From Candidatus Providencia siddallii (GTDB lineage Bacteria > Pseudomonadota > Gammaproteobacteria > Enterobacterales > Enterobacteriaceae), in contig CVRF01000003.1 of NCBI GenBank assembly GCA_001457715.1, positions 186,001 to 250,000 on the forward strand: DNA of 64,000 nucleotides, read 5' to 3'. The notes beneath the pieces are model-generated. The model worked only from the letters and a program-made list of their open reading frames with translations, did no database searches and was not told the DNA's origin. Below, one piece after another: positions 50,550 through 61,213 of the stretch. Each line of letters begins with the position of its first letter. Position 1 is the stretch's first letter. The translations under genes and the position numbers were made by a program.

Positions 50550-53500
50550 ATGTTTAAAATTTATCACTCTAATCAATTAGCATCATTAAAAGAAATAATA
50601 ATTTATTTAATAAAAAAAGAACCTCTTTCATTTCTTTTTGAAAAAGAAATTATATTAATACAAAACTTTGGTTTTTCACAATGGCTACAGATTGAATTAG
50701 CAAAACAGCTTGGTGTAGTTCTTAATATTGATTATCAATTACCATCAATGTTTATTTGGAATATGTTTCATAATGTTTTATTGAATATTCCTAAAAAAAA
50801 TTATTATACTAAACAAAATATAAAATGGACTTTACTAAGTTTATTACCAAAAATTATAAATCAGAATGAATTCAAATTAATAAAATATTATATTCAAGAA
50901 AATAATAACAATACAAAAATATATCAAATTTCAAATAAATTAGCTAATTTATTTGAAAAATATCTAATTTTTAGACCTGAATTAATAAAACATTGGGAAA
51001 ACGATAAATTAATTCATGGTTTAGGAAACGATCAGTTATGGACAAAAAAATTATGGCAAAAAATAATTTTTTGTATAAATAAATCAACAAAAAAACCTCA
51101 GCATATTGCTAATTTATATAAAATTTTTATTGATTCTATATCAAAATCCCAAACTTTAAATAAATTTTTACCAAAACGAATTTTTATTTTCGGAATATCA
51201 TCATTACCTCCTATATACATACAAATCTTAAATTCTATATCTAAACACACTAATATTTATCTAATGTTCGTTAACCCTTGTCGTTATTATTTAAATTATC
51301 TTAATGAGATATCGTTAATAAACAGATTAAATCAACAAAAGAATTTTAATTCTAAATTTAATAAAAATTCTTGTGAATCATTTAACTATAAAAAAAATAT
51401 TAACACTAATAACAATTTACTAAACTCATGTAGTAAAATTGGTTATGAATACTTATATCTTATTTTTAAAATAAAAAATCTAATAGATGTTTCTAATTTT
51501 ATTGATACTAATAAACTAACTTTGTTAGAAAATTTGAAACAAGATATATTGGATTCAAAAAATAATATCGAGTTTAAAACAACAATATACAATCATAAAA
51601 ATAATAAAAATAAACGTTTTATAAACTCTTTAGATAAAACAATAACATTTCACTCATGTCATAGTATTCAACGAGAAATTGAAATACTTCATGATAATTT
51701 ATTATCAATATTTGAAGAAAATAAATCTATCTCACCAAAAGATGTTCTTATAATGACACCTAATATTGAAAATTATGTTCCATATATAAATGCTATTTTT
51801 AATAATATAAAACACTCAAAATATATCCCTTTTTCAATTTCAGATAGAAAAATATTACAAACTAACCCAATTTTAAAAACATTTTTGATGTTGCTTAATT
51901 TACCAGAAAGCCGTTTTTCAAAAAATCAGGTTTTTTTATTATTAGAAGATGCTTCAATATCTGCTAAATTTAATTTTAATGAAAATGATTTAAATTTGTT
52001 ATACAGTATTGTTGAAAAATACGGAATTCGATGGGGATTAGATAATGATAATTTTTATGAATTGAAATTACCAAATATTAAACAAAATTCCTGGAAGTCT
52101 GGATTAAAACGAATGCTATCAGATTACAATCTTAACGGACGTGATAAATTTTTAAAAAATATTTTACCAAATGAGAAACATAATGAAACAATACATAAAC
52201 TTATTTATAAATTAACTGTATTTATTGATACCTTACGAAAATGGAAAAAAATACTCAATGAAGAACACATTATAACAGAGTGGAAAAATATTTGTCAAAA
52301 ATTAATTAATGATTTTTTTTTAATAAATATTACAAATGAAAATATAATAATATTTTTAATAAAACAATTACATAAAATTACTAACACAGCAATATATTTT
52401 GGATATAAAACACCTATAAAAATACATATTATTCATGATGAACTTCTAACTTACTTTAATAAAAAAAAAATATATCAAGACTTTTTAACAGGTGGTGTGA
52501 ATTTTTGCACTTTTACTTCAACACGATCTATTCCATTTAAAGTTATTGGTATGCTTGGAATGAATGACACATCTTTTCCTCGTAAAGAAAATCAAATAAA
52601 TTTTGATTTAACAAGAAAAAATATAGTAATAGGTGACATTATATCGCAAAACAAAGACCGTTATTTTTTTTTAGAAACACTTATCTCAACTAAAAATATA
52701 TTATATATAAGCTATATCGGGAGATCTATTTACGATAATAAACAAAACAACCCATCAATTTTAATTGAAGAATTATTAGATTATATTTGTCATAATTTTT
52801 GTCTTATTGTAGATAAAAAATTAAATATCGATATAAATTCAAATCTTTTAAGAGAACACCTTATTATTCAACATTCTAGAACTCCATTTGATAAAAAAAA
52901 TTTTATTCCTCAAACACGTTACCAAAGTTATGCGGATGAATGGCTACTAGCTGCAAAAACCACAAAATTTAAAAATAAATCATCTACTTTTTTAGTTAAA
53001 AAACAAAAAACAATAAAAGAAATAACTATAGAACAGCTATTACGATTTTATCGTCATCCAATTAAATTTTTTTTTCAACAAAGATTAAATGTTAATTTTT
53101 TTATTGAAGAAAATAAATTCTCTGAAAACGAACCATTTATTATTAATAATTTACAAACATATAAAATGAATAAAAAAATTATTAAATCATTAATAAAAAA
53201 TAAAAATCCAGAAATTATTTACCAAGAATTAATTGATTCAGGGAAATTACCAGTAGGATGTTTTGGTAGATCAATTTGGGAAAAAAACCTTATTAAAATA
53301 AATACTTTAATTGAAAAAAACACTAAACAAACTGAAAAACAATTTGATTATCACATCAAATGTATAATCAAAAACATTAAAATTACCGGTGTATTAAAAA
53401 ATATTTACAAAACAGGAATATTGCGATATCAACCATCTCATTCAATTGCAAATAATATAGTTCAATTATGGATTGAACACTTATTTTTTAATTTTTTAAT

Positions 53501-53924
53501 AAACAACCAAGAAAGTGCGCTTATAAGTTTTAATAAAAATAATCAAAAATTTCCTTCTATCGAAAAAGAAATAGCATCACATTATATAGAAAAATTAATT
53601 ACAGGATATTGTAATGGACAAAATTCACCATTGATTATTTTAAACAACAGTTGCTGGAATTGGCTTGAAAAATGTTTTAATAAAAAAACACAACAATATG
53701 ATTTTTCATCTTTAAATATTTTAAAAAAAGCAAGAATTTCTCTTATACATAGTCTTCAAGGAAATCAAATTATAAAAGGTGAAATAGAAGATTTTTATTT
53801 ATTAAGAATACACAGAAATATTAATAATGCATTAATTCAATTATTAATAAAAAATGCTAAAGAATACCTACTTCCAATAGGTATTTATCTAAAAAAAAAC
53901 CAATCTAATGGTATTATTCAATAA
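50550..53924 (+). CDS. recC: exodeoxyribonuclease V gamma subunit RecC, without recB/recD beside it
   Basis: Chi-recognition subunit of RecBCD. It has 1,124 residues (E. coli 1,122), uninterrupted. Matching blocks run the full length: FGFSQWLQIELAKQLG, FIFGISSLPPIYIQIL-like, FVNPCRYY, TFHSCHSIQREIEILHD, FTSTRSIPFKVIGMLGMND and YISYIGRSIYDN. It is very Asn/Lys/Ile-rich but shows no frameshift. In enterics recC is followed by ptrA, recB, recD and, beyond argA, amiC. Here amiC follows after 327 bases with no trace of recB or recD. Either these lie elsewhere or RecC acts alone. Confidence 0.95.
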   Translation: MFKIYHSNQLASLKEIIIYLIKKEPLSFLFEKEIILIQNFGFSQWLQIELAKQLGVVLNIDYQLPSMFIWNMFHNVLLNIPKKNYYTKQNIKWTLLSLLPKIINQNEFKLIKYYIQENNNNTKIYQISNKLANLFEKYLIFRPELIKHWENDKLIHGLGNDQLWTKKLWQKIIFCINKSTKKPQHIANLYKIFIDSISKSQTLNKFLPKRIFIFGISSLPPIYIQILNSISKHTNIYLMFVNPCRYYLNYLNEISLINRLNQQKNFNSKFNKNSCESFNYKKNINTNNNLLNSCSKIGYEYLYLIFKIKNLIDVSNFIDTNKLTLLENLKQDILDSKNNIEFKTTIYNHKNNKNKRFINSLDKTITFHSCHSIQREIEILHDNLLSIFEENKSISPKDVLIMTPNIENYVPYINAIFNNIKHSKYIPFSISDRKILQTNPILKTFLMLLNLPESRFSKNQVFLLLEDASISAKFNFNENDLNLLYSIVEKYGIRWGLDNDNFYELKLPNIKQNSWKSGLKRMLSDYNLNGRDKFLKNILPNEKHNETIHKLIYKLTVFIDTLRKWKKILNEEHIITEWKNICQKLINDFFLINITNENIIIFLIKQLHKITNTAIYFGYKTPIKIHIIHDELLTYFNKKKIYQDFLTGGVNFCTFTSTRSIPFKVIGMLGMNDTSFPRKENQINFDLTRKNIVIGDIISQNKDRYFFLETLISTKNILYISYIGRSIYDNKQNNPSILIEELLDYICHNFCLIVDKKLNIDINSNLLREHLIIQHSRTPFDKKNFIPQTRYQSYADEWLLAAKTTKFKNKSSTFLVKKQKTIKEITIEQLLRFYRHPIKFFFQQRLNVNFFIEENKFSENEPFIINNLQTYKMNKKIIKSLIKNKNPEIIYQELIDSGKLPVGCFGRSIWEKNLIKINTLIEKNTKQTEKQFDYHIKCIIKNIKITGVLKNIYKTGILRYQPSHSIANNIVQLWIEHLFFNFLINNQESALISFNKNNQKFPSIEKEIASHYIEKLITGYCNGQNSPLIILNNSCWNWLEKCFNKKTQQYDFSSLNILKKARISLIHSLQGNQIIKGEIEDFYLLRIHRNINNALIQLLIKNAKEYLLPIGIYLKKNQSNGIIQ

Positions 53925-54251
53925 ATACCTTATATTTTATATAAAAAATTTTCAAAATTTAAATATAAATTTATTTTAATAATTTTATATAAATAGATTA
54001 TTTTAAAATATATTATATTAAAAATAAAGTAATATATCTCAATAATATTAAATATTATTTATTAATAATAATTAATCTGATTAATTATTATTTTATTTTA
54101 TTAAAACAAATAAATTAATATATTAATAAATATAATATTATTAAAATAATAAAAATTATTGTTAAAAATTATATTTTAATGACAAAATTAATGTAATAAA
54201 TTACAATCATGATTTTGTTTTTAATAAATTTAAATTTTAAATTCGGAATTA
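53925..54251. other. recC-amiC spacer, position of lost ptrA-recB-recD-argA
   Basis: 327 A+T-rich bases. No RecB, RecD or ArgA coding remnant could be read in either strand. Confidence 0.6.
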
Positions 54252-55502
54252 TTGATGAAGAATAAAGATTACATTTCGTCAAAATCTCGTTTTTTAACCA
54301 AAGCTACCGCGATCGTTTTACTGATAATTATACCTTTTGATTTTGCTAAAAGCAATAACATACTTGCTATACGTATTTGGCCAACACAAAACTATACTCG
54401 TATAACTTTTGAATCTAATACAGAATTAAAATATAATCAATTTAGTTTAAACAATCCAAGACGAATTATTCTTGATTTAAAAGAAATAAAATTAAATAAT
54501 ATTTTAAATCAAATAGCAACTTACATACAAAACCAAGATAAATATATTAAATTAATACGTATAGGGCAATTTGATTCAAAATCAGTACGTATTGTTTTTG
54601 AATTAAAAACAAAAACTAATCCACATTTTTTTAAAATTATACCTATTAATAAATTTAATCATAGATTAGTACTAAATTTCTATCCATATAGAAATAATAA
54701 TATAGAAAATAAAAAATCATTGATTTTATCAGGAAAATATAAAAAAAATTTTCTTGAAAAAAAAATAATAACTAACAAAAAAAATACTAAAATTAAACCA
54801 GAAAAACCAATCATAATTATGATTGATCCTGGTCACGGTGGTGAAGATACAGGTGCAATTGGAAAATATAAAACTTTAGAAAAAAATATAGTTTTAAAAA
54901 TTGCAAATCATCTTAATTATTTAATTTCTAAAGAACCTAAAATGCAATCATATATGACACGAAACAATGATATTTTTATCCCTTTAAAAACACGAATAGC
55001 AAACGCACAAAAAATACAAGCTGATTTATTTATTTCAATACATGCAGATGCTTTTATTAATAGATCTGCTAGTGGTTCTTCCGTATTCGCTTTATCAACA
55101 AAAGGAGCAACAAGTAACACAGCTCGTTATTTAGCAAGAATTCAAAATAAATCTGATTTAATTGGAGGTATTAATAAAAGTGGAGATCTTTATCTAGATC
55201 ATACGATGATAGATCTTATTCAAACAGCAACTATCAATGATAGTTTAAAATTTGGTAATGAAGTATTAAAACGTATAAGTAAAATAAATAAATTACACAA
55301 AAATAAAGTTGATCAAGCTGGATTTGCTGTGCTCAGATCACCTGAAATACCATCAATTTTAGTAGAAACAGCTTTTATTAGTAATTTAGAAGAAGAACGT
55401 AAATTAAATATAAAAAAATTTCAACAAAAAATAGCTGAATCAGTTTTAAATGGAATTAAAGATTACTTTTTTAAAGGTGGTAAATTAAGAATTAAAAATT
55501 AA
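54252..55502 (+). CDS. amiC: N-acetylmuramoyl-L-alanine amidase AmiC
   Basis: Septal peptidoglycan amidase that separates daughter cells. It has 416 residues (E. coli 417). It has a hydrophobic export signal at about residues 17-33, an AMIN domain at 38-145, a Lys/Asn-rich linker and a zinc amidase domain from about 187, with DPGHGGEDTGA, SIHADAF and the catalytic VETAF. The FQQ..AES ending matches AmiC rather than AmiA or AmiB. E. coli AmiC has a twin-arginine signal; here the N-terminus (SKSRFLTKAT) has no Arg-Arg, so export is probably through Sec. Confidence 0.94.
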   Translation: MMKNKDYISSKSRFLTKATAIVLLIIIPFDFAKSNNILAIRIWPTQNYTRITFESNTELKYNQFSLNNPRRIILDLKEIKLNNILNQIATYIQNQDKYIKLIRIGQFDSKSVRIVFELKTKTNPHFFKIIPINKFNHRLVLNFYPYRNNNIENKKSLILSGKYKKNFLEKKIITNKKNTKIKPEKPIIIMIDPGHGGEDTGAIGKYKTLEKNIVLKIANHLNYLISKEPKMQSYMTRNNDIFIPLKTRIANAQKIQADLFISIHADAFINRSASGSSVFALSTKGATSNTARYLARIQNKSDLIGGINKSGDLYLDHTMIDLIQTATINDSLKFGNEVLKRISKINKLHKNKVDQAGFAVLRSPEIPSILVETAFISNLEEERKLNIKKFQQKIAESVLNGIKDYFFKGGKLRIKN

Positions 55503-55656
55503 TATTTATTACAATTTAAATAATTTTATATTTATAAAATATTTTAATATTAATATTAAAATTCAATAAAATTTTAAAACAAAAAAAATAAAAATTTTCA
55601 AACATATATCTTATTATATTTTATACTAATTAATCAAAATATTTAATGGACATAAA

Positions 55657-56484
55657 ATGAAATTTTCTAAAATGCATGGTTTAGGTAATGATTTTATGAT
55701 TGTAAATAGTATAAACCAAAATATTATTTTTTCTACTACTTTGATTGCTCAACTTGCAAATAGACATACAGGAATCGGTTTTGATCAACTATTAATAATT
55801 GAACAAACTTTAAATCCAAATATTGATTTTCAATATCGTATTTTTAATGCAGATGGAAGCGAAGCTTTACAATGTGGAAATGGAATACGATGTTTCACTC
55901 GTTTTGTTTATCTCAATAAACTTACAGATAAACAACAAATTAAAGCTAGCACTAGATATGGATATACCATAATATCAAATATAAATAAAAATAACGATAT
56001 TTGTGTTAATATGGGTGAACCTAATTTTGAGCCAAAAATGATTCCTTTTCTTGCTGTTAAAAAGAAAAAAAAATATTTAATTCAATTAAAAAAACAAACA
56101 ATAACATGTGGTGTTGTATCAATTGGTAATCCACACTGCATTATTCAAGTAAAAAACATTTCTACTACAGAGATAAAAATTTTAGGTAAAGAATTAGAAA
56201 AACATAAGTGTTTTCCAGAATATACAAACATAGGATTTATGGAAATAATTAATATACATCATATTCGTTTACGTGTATATGAACGAGGAGTTGGAGAAAC
56301 ACAAGCTTGCGGAACTGGAGCGTGCGCTGCTGTAGCAGTTGGAATTACTCAAGGGTTATTAAATAACATTATTCGCGTAGATTTACCTGGAGGAACATTA
56401 GAAATTAAATGGAATGGTGTCGGAACACCTTTATATATGATAGGTCCAGCAACACATGTTTACGATGGTATCGTTAATATATAA
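55657..56484 (+). CDS. dapF: diaminopimelate epimerase
   Basis: Converts LL- to meso-diaminopimelate for peptidoglycan and lysine. It has 275 residues (E. coli 274). The two catalytic cysteines lie in QCGNGIRC (Cys73) and ACGTGACA (about Cys217). With amiC it shows that this cell keeps a peptidoglycan wall. Confidence 0.97.
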   Translation: MKFSKMHGLGNDFMIVNSINQNIIFSTTLIAQLANRHTGIGFDQLLIIEQTLNPNIDFQYRIFNADGSEALQCGNGIRCFTRFVYLNKLTDKQQIKASTRYGYTIISNINKNNDICVNMGEPNFEPKMIPFLAVKKKKKYLIQLKKQTITCGVVSIGNPHCIIQVKNISTTEIKILGKELEKHKCFPEYTNIGFMEIINIHHIRLRVYERGVGETQACGTGACAAVAVGITQGLLNNIIRVDLPGGTLEIKWNGVGTPLYMIGPATHVYDGIVNI

Positions 56485-57012
56485 TATATAAAAATTATAT
56501 TTCAGTTCGAGTAATTCAAAATAATTAAAAAAAATATTTTTTTAAATTAACACTAATCTTCTTAATTTATAAAAAGATTGCATTTTTTAAAATTTATGGC
56601 TAAAATATATTTTATATATGACATTATAGCTTAACAAAAAAATATATATACATAAATATATTATTAAAAATTAATCAAAATAATTTCTAATAAGATATAA
56701 TCTGATAAAACAATAAAACAATATTTACATATAAATATAATTACTTATAAAGTAAATTTTATTAATTATATCAGTTTACAATAATATACAAACATTATTA
56801 AATTTAATTAATAGAATTAATATCCACAAAGAATATAAAATATTACGATTTAAAAAATAATAAACATTAAAAATTAAATTTTTAATGTTTATTAAGCACT
56901 ATATAATTAAAATTTTTTCATATAAACAATATTTATATGATTTAAATCATTTTTAAATTTTAAAATAAATTAATATATAATATTCAAAAATAAAAAATTA
57001 GAGAAAATTTTA
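56485..57012. other. dapF-yigB spacer, position of lost yigA-xerC
   Basis: 528 bases. In enterics dapF-yigA-xerC-yigB are adjacent; no XerC remnant is readable. It contains the 17-bp hairpin at 56858-56894. Confidence 0.6.
56858..56894. terminator. 17-bp hairpin between dapF and yigB
   Basis: A perfect 17-base inverted repeat around a 3-base TAA loop, with one G:C pair. It is far downstream of dapF (374 bases) and 118 bases before yigB. It may be a terminator of long read-through or a structural repeat. Confidence 0.35.
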
Positions 57013-57732
57013 ATGCATTTTTATCGTTTATTATCTCCAATTAAAGCAATTACATTTGATCTCGACGGTACATTGTACGATAATAATAATGTAATAAATA
57101 AATCAGAAGAAGAGGTTTTACTTTTTATACGTAAATACGATCATTGTTTTAATAATTTTTCTAAAAATGATCTATCTATATTTCGAAAACTTGTAGAAAA
57201 ACAAAATCCTGAAATTTATCATAATATTACTAAATGGAGAAGACTTTCTGTTGAAACGATGCTTTACCATTACGGATTTAATAATAAAGAGTTAAAAAAA
57301 GCTGCTGACAAAATTATGGCTCATTTCATGTACTGGCGTAATAAAATAAATATATCTGAATCAACACATAAAATTTTAACAAAATTAGTAAAAAAAATTC
57401 CACTTGGAGCCATTACTAATGGAAACGTAGACACTAAAGCTTGTGGTTTAGATAAATATTTTCAATTTGTTTTAAAAGCTGGAACAGATGGACGATTAAA
57501 ACCATTTAACGATATGTATAAATTAGCGATTGATAGATTAAATATAGAATCTAAATTTGTATTACATGTTGGTGATAATTTATTTACTGATATTGAAGGA
57601 GCAATTAATAGTAATATGCAAGCATGTTGGATAAATACCAACAAAATTAATTTAATAAAAACAAAAAATATAAACGTTTTACCACATGTTGAAATTTATA
57701 ATTTAAAATCTCTTTTATGCATAATAAAATAA
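57013..57732 (+). CDS. yigB: HAD phosphatase YigB (riboflavin pathway phosphatase)
   Basis: HAD-family phosphatase. In E. coli YigB can dephosphorylate 5-amino-6-(5-phosphoribitylamino)uracil in riboflavin synthesis. It has 239 residues (E. coli 238). Motif I TFDLDGTLYDN, motif II ITNGN, the motif III Lys (GRLKPF) and motif IV HVGDNLFTDIEGA are intact. Its retention in a reduced genome fits a role in vitamin B2 synthesis; the substrate is inferred from the family. Confidence 0.92.
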   Translation: MHFYRLLSPIKAITFDLDGTLYDNNNVINKSEEEVLLFIRKYDHCFNNFSKNDLSIFRKLVEKQNPEIYHNITKWRRLSVETMLYHYGFNNKELKKAADKIMAHFMYWRNKINISESTHKILTKLVKKIPLGAITNGNVDTKACGLDKYFQFVLKAGTDGRLKPFNDMYKLAIDRLNIESKFVLHVGDNLFTDIEGAINSNMQACWINTNKINLIKTKNINVLPHVEIYNLKSLLCIIK

Positions 57733-57850
57733 AAACATTTGAAAATACGTATAAATATATTTATACAATTACAAATTGTAATATTATTAAATTTTAATAT
57801 ACTAAATATTTTATTTATTATATCAATATTTTATAAATATACTTTTTATG

Positions 57851-59077
57851 TTAAATAAGTTTCCAATCTTTACGTTTTTTTTGCAGTCTACTAAAATAAC
57901 GATCATAACAATGTGATTTTGTTGGGCTAAATGCTAAAGAACGACACCAAAAATCATTTCTTAAAATAGTTTTACAAATTCTACGCCATGAAGGAATTTG
58001 TTTACTACTAGTATCATTAATTTGCTCATCAGGTATACCATATGGGTATTCATGTTCTGAATACCAATGCAAATACACAGCGATTTTATTTCGATAATGT
58101 TCAGCTGTTTTTTCGGGTAAACTAGTCAATAAAAAAGAAACATAAGATTTCCAAGTATGATGTTTAGGTTTTTTAACTTTTTGAGAACCAAAAAACCCAG
58201 TTTTATTTCGCGGGTTAGTATATAACATTCCAGCATCAGCACCACTTACTCTCTCACACACTAAACTCCATGTATCAGGTTCAAGAATATGATACAACCA
58301 TAAACCTCTGCGTTGTTCCGGACCAAATGGTTCACAAATACGCATTTTATTTAAACTAACCCCAGCTTGTTGCATTAAATCATAAATATAATTATACGGT
58401 AAATTATTACGTGAAAAATATGTCCAAATATCTTTTACATTCCAATCATAAATAGGATAAGCCATGTAATAAAAACCTTCTGGAGATGCAGTAGTCCAAG
58501 GAATATTATCAGCATAACGTAATTTACGATTATTACTAATAGCAAGAAAACGATTTAATGATTCATCTGCACGTATACCTAATAAAATTACTGAACTATA
58601 ATAATCACCAGTAATCCATTGATTAAATTCCGAAGTAAAATCTTCAAATATAATTTTTGAATGATAAAAAGGAAAAAATTTTGGGTCTGTAATAGCATAT
58701 TCTGGTGGTTTACGAACCCATTTTTTATTAGGTTCCCAAGCAGTCCATGTTGTCTCATACTGAGAAACACCGCTTTCAGATGTTATAGGTAATGCTATCC
58801 AATAAAAATGTTCTATGCAATCTTTATATAAAAGCCTCATTTTTGATACATGATCAATAGTGGCTAAATATTGTACTTCCCAATCAAGAAACATAACATT
58901 AAATTTTCTATTCTGTTTTCTAGCCTCTGAAGCAATTAAATGAAAAAGCAGAGTAGAATCTTTTCCACCTGAAAAAGATAAACTAATTTGTTCAAATGTG
59001 TTAAACAACCAGATAATACGATCTTGTGTTGCAATTAAGACGTTTTTTCCAACAGGAATTTTAAGTTTAGAATGCAT
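57851..59077 (-). CDS. ybdN: YbdN-like PP-loop (PAPS reductase-like) protein, DUF3440
   Basis: PP-loop ATP-pyrophosphatase family protein. It has 408 residues and is colinear with E. coli YbdN (406). The ATP-binding loop SFSGGKDS is at residues 34-41. Other blocks are PIYDWNVKDIWTYF, MRICEPFGPEQRRGLWLYH and the C-terminal IPSWRRICKTILRNDFWCRSL-like region. The biochemical function of this family is not settled. Its E. coli partner ybdM is not adjacent here. It lies next to lipA-lipB, all on the minus strand, with 111 bases to lipA. It is full length without decay, so it is probably under selection. Confidence 0.9.
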   Translation of the reverse strand: MHSKLKIPVGKNVLIATQDRIIWLFNTFEQISLSFSGGKDSTLLFHLIASEARKQNRKFNVMFLDWEVQYLATIDHVSKMRLLYKDCIEHFYWIALPITSESGVSQYETTWTAWEPNKKWVRKPPEYAITDPKFFPFYHSKIIFEDFTSEFNQWITGDYYSSVILLGIRADESLNRFLAISNNRKLRYADNIPWTTASPEGFYYMAYPIYDWNVKDIWTYFSRNNLPYNYIYDLMQQAGVSLNKMRICEPFGPEQRRGLWLYHILEPDTWSLVCERVSGADAGMLYTNPRNKTGFFGSQKVKKPKHHTWKSYVSFLLTSLPEKTAEHYRNKIAVYLHWYSEHEYPYGIPDEQINDTSSKQIPSWRRICKTILRNDFWCRSLAFSPTKSHCYDRYFSRLQKKRKDWKLI

Positions 59078-59188
59078 AACTATTACTAAAATTAAAGTTT
59101 TTTAAAAAAACTAAACATTTAAAACATTTAATAATTATTTATTAAATGTTTAATTATTTTACACAACTGTTTTTTAAAAATATTCATT

Positions 59189-60118
59189 TTAAATGAATAC
59201 ATCTTGACCTTTTTCTTGTAAATCAGCATTATATGAGGACCTAATAAACGGACCGCAAGCTACATAAGTAAAACCAATTGAAATAGCTTCTTTTTTTATT
59301 GAATCAAATTCTGAGATACTTACATAACGCCTAACAGGAAGGTTATTACAACTTGGTTGTAAATATTGACCAATAGTTAATATTGTAACACCATGATTAC
59401 GTAAATCATGCATTACTTCAATAAGTTCTTTATTAGTTTCACCAAGCCCAACCATAATCCCTGATTTTGTTTGAACTCCTGGATTTAATTTCTTAAATTT
59501 TTCTAATAATTTTAACGACCAATAATAATTTGCTCCAGGCCGAATTTCGCGATAAATCCTAGGAACACTTTCAATGTTATGATCAAAAACATCTGGTGGA
59601 GCCATAGATAAAATATTTAATGCAAGATCTCCGCATCTTTTAAAATCAGGAACTAAGATTTCAATCTTAGTTAATAAATTATTCTTACGTATTTCAGTTA
59701 TACAATTAACAAAATGCTTTGCACCACCATCATCTATATCGTCACGATTAACTGAAGTTATAACTACATATTTCAAAGATAATTCTTTAATAACCTGAGC
59801 TAATTTTTTCGGTTCATTAATATCTGGAGCATAAGGATGACCATAAGCTATATTACAAAACTTACAACGCCGCGTACATATTTTCCCTAAAATTATAAAA
59901 GTTGCTATTTTTCTATTGAAACACTTTGAAATATTAGGACATAAAGCCTCTTCACAAACAGAATAAAGACCATTTTTTTTTATTATTGATTTTACATTCT
60001 GAATATTAACAGAGTTCTGAGGTAATTTGATTTTTATCCAATCAGGCTTATTTAGAAATTTATTTTGTTCTATCTTATCAATATTAATTTTATGTCTTAT
60101 AAATTTTAAATTATTCAT
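59189..60118 (-). CDS. lipA: lipoyl synthase
   Basis: Radical-SAM enzyme that inserts two sulfurs into octanoyl groups on carrier proteins. It has 309 residues (E. coli 321). The auxiliary cluster motif C55-x4-C60-x5-C66 ([12 protein letters not shown]), the radical-SAM C81-x3-C85-x2-C88 (CTRRCKFC) and the C-terminal RSSY serine ligand are all present. It is followed by ybdN and preceded by lipB (about 70 bases). Confidence 0.97.
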   Translation of the reverse strand: MNNLKFIRHKINIDKIEQNKFLNKPDWIKIKLPQNSVNIQNVKSIIKKNGLYSVCEEALCPNISKCFNRKIATFIILGKICTRRCKFCNIAYGHPYAPDINEPKKLAQVIKELSLKYVVITSVNRDDIDDGGAKHFVNCITEIRKNNLLTKIEILVPDFKRCGDLALNILSMAPPDVFDHNIESVPRIYREIRPGANYYWSLKLLEKFKKLNPGVQTKSGIMVGLGETNKELIEVMHDLRNHGVTILTIGQYLQPSCNNLPVRRYVSISEFDSIKKEAISIGFTYVACGPFIRSSYNADLQEKGQDVFI

Positions 60119-60188
60119 AATCTTATATTTTTTGATTCAATTTACTCATAAATCATTTCAATATTTCTAAAAACAAATAATTACTATT

Positions 60189-60794
60189 TCATACATTTAA
60201 AACCACATCTAATTTTTCACAAAAAAATCTAATCAAAACAGACTGAATATCATTCAATGATATTTTTGGATTTAAAACATTAACTTGCGTCATTTTTAAA
60301 TTACTATAACCACATGGTTTTATTCTACTAAATGGTTCTAAATCCATATTAACATTAAGAGCTAACCCATGAAATGAACAACCACGATGAACTCGTAATC
60401 CTAATGAACAGATCTTGTTATTATTAACATACACCCCTGGTGCATTTTGCAATAAATGAGATTTAATTTTAAAATATAAAAGAGTTTTCATTACAATATT
60501 TTCAAGTATTGTTACTAATTCTCTAACATTAATTTTAATACGTTTTAAATCAAGCATAACATACATTATTTGTTGACCTGGACCATGATAAGTAATTTTT
60601 CCACCTCTATCACTCTGTATAACAGGAATATCTCCACAGGAAATATATTCATCTTTACATGACTGACCTTTAGTAAAAACACATGGATGTTCAACAAACC
60701 AAACTTCATCAAAAGTATTTAAACTCCTATTTTGAGTAAAAACATGCATTTTAGATAAAATATCTTCATAAGGTACTAAACCAAATTGGCGCAT
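60189..60794 (-). CDS. lipB: octanoyltransferase LipB
   Basis: Transfers octanoate from ACP to lipoyl domains, the substrate step for LipA. The catalytic Cys (RIKPCGYSN) and Lys (NNNKICSLG) are present, with [17 protein letters not shown] and [15 protein letters not shown]. The ATG at 60794 gives 201 residues beginning [11 protein letters not shown]. The frame extends upstream to a TTG at 60827, giving 212 residues, close to E. coli (213), and the extra residues N-K-S-I-I partly match E. coli D-K-I-L-V. Neither start has a good Shine-Dalgarno, so the true start may be the TTG. Confidence 0.93.
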   Translation of the reverse strand: MRQFGLVPYEDILSKMHVFTQNRSLNTFDEVWFVEHPCVFTKGQSCKDEYISCGDIPVIQSDRGGKITYHGPGQQIMYVMLDLKRIKINVRELVTILENIVMKTLLYFKIKSHLLQNAPGVYVNNNKICSLGLRVHRGCSFHGLALNVNMDLEPFSRIKPCGYSNLKMTQVNVLNPKISLNDIQSVLIRFFCEKLDVVLNV

Positions 60795-61063
60795 AATAAT
60801 ACTTTTATTTAACAAAATTTTTACCAAAATATAAATTTAATATTTTTTATTTTAATATACTTTTTAATCTTAGAATTAATCTATAAATAAATTTCAACAA
60901 ATTTAACAAAATATAAAAAATTTTATAAAAAATAGATAAACATATAAAAAACACAAATTTTACATTTTTAAATCATTGCCTAATTTAAAATGATATAAAT
61001 ATATTACACAGAGATTCATAGTATCAAACTTTAATTTAATATATAGAATTCATTATTTTTTTA

Positions 61064-61180
61064 ACAGCTGGCAGTTTCCTACTCTCACATGAGTAATCTC
61101 ACACTACCATCGGCGCTACGACGTTTCACTACTGAGTTCGGTATGGATCAGGTGGTACCATCGCGCTATAACCACCAGCA
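61064..61180 (-). rRNA. rrf: 5S ribosomal RNA
   Basis: About 117 bases. Read on the minus strand it begins TGCTGGTGGTTATAGCGCG and ends CTGCCAGCTGT, which pair to close the molecule. The internal ACCTGATCCATACCGAACTC and GTGAAACGTCGTAGCGCCGA blocks are typical enterobacterial 5S. It lies about 33 bases after 23S. No strong terminator hairpin follows. Confidence 0.95.
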
Positions 61181-61213
61181 TTTAATTTACAATAAAACAG
61201 TTTTGGTGTTGTT

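Noticed and set aside
56820-56830. A DnaA-box-like TATCCACAA.
   Set aside because: One mismatch to TTATCCACA and no second box nearby; not an origin.
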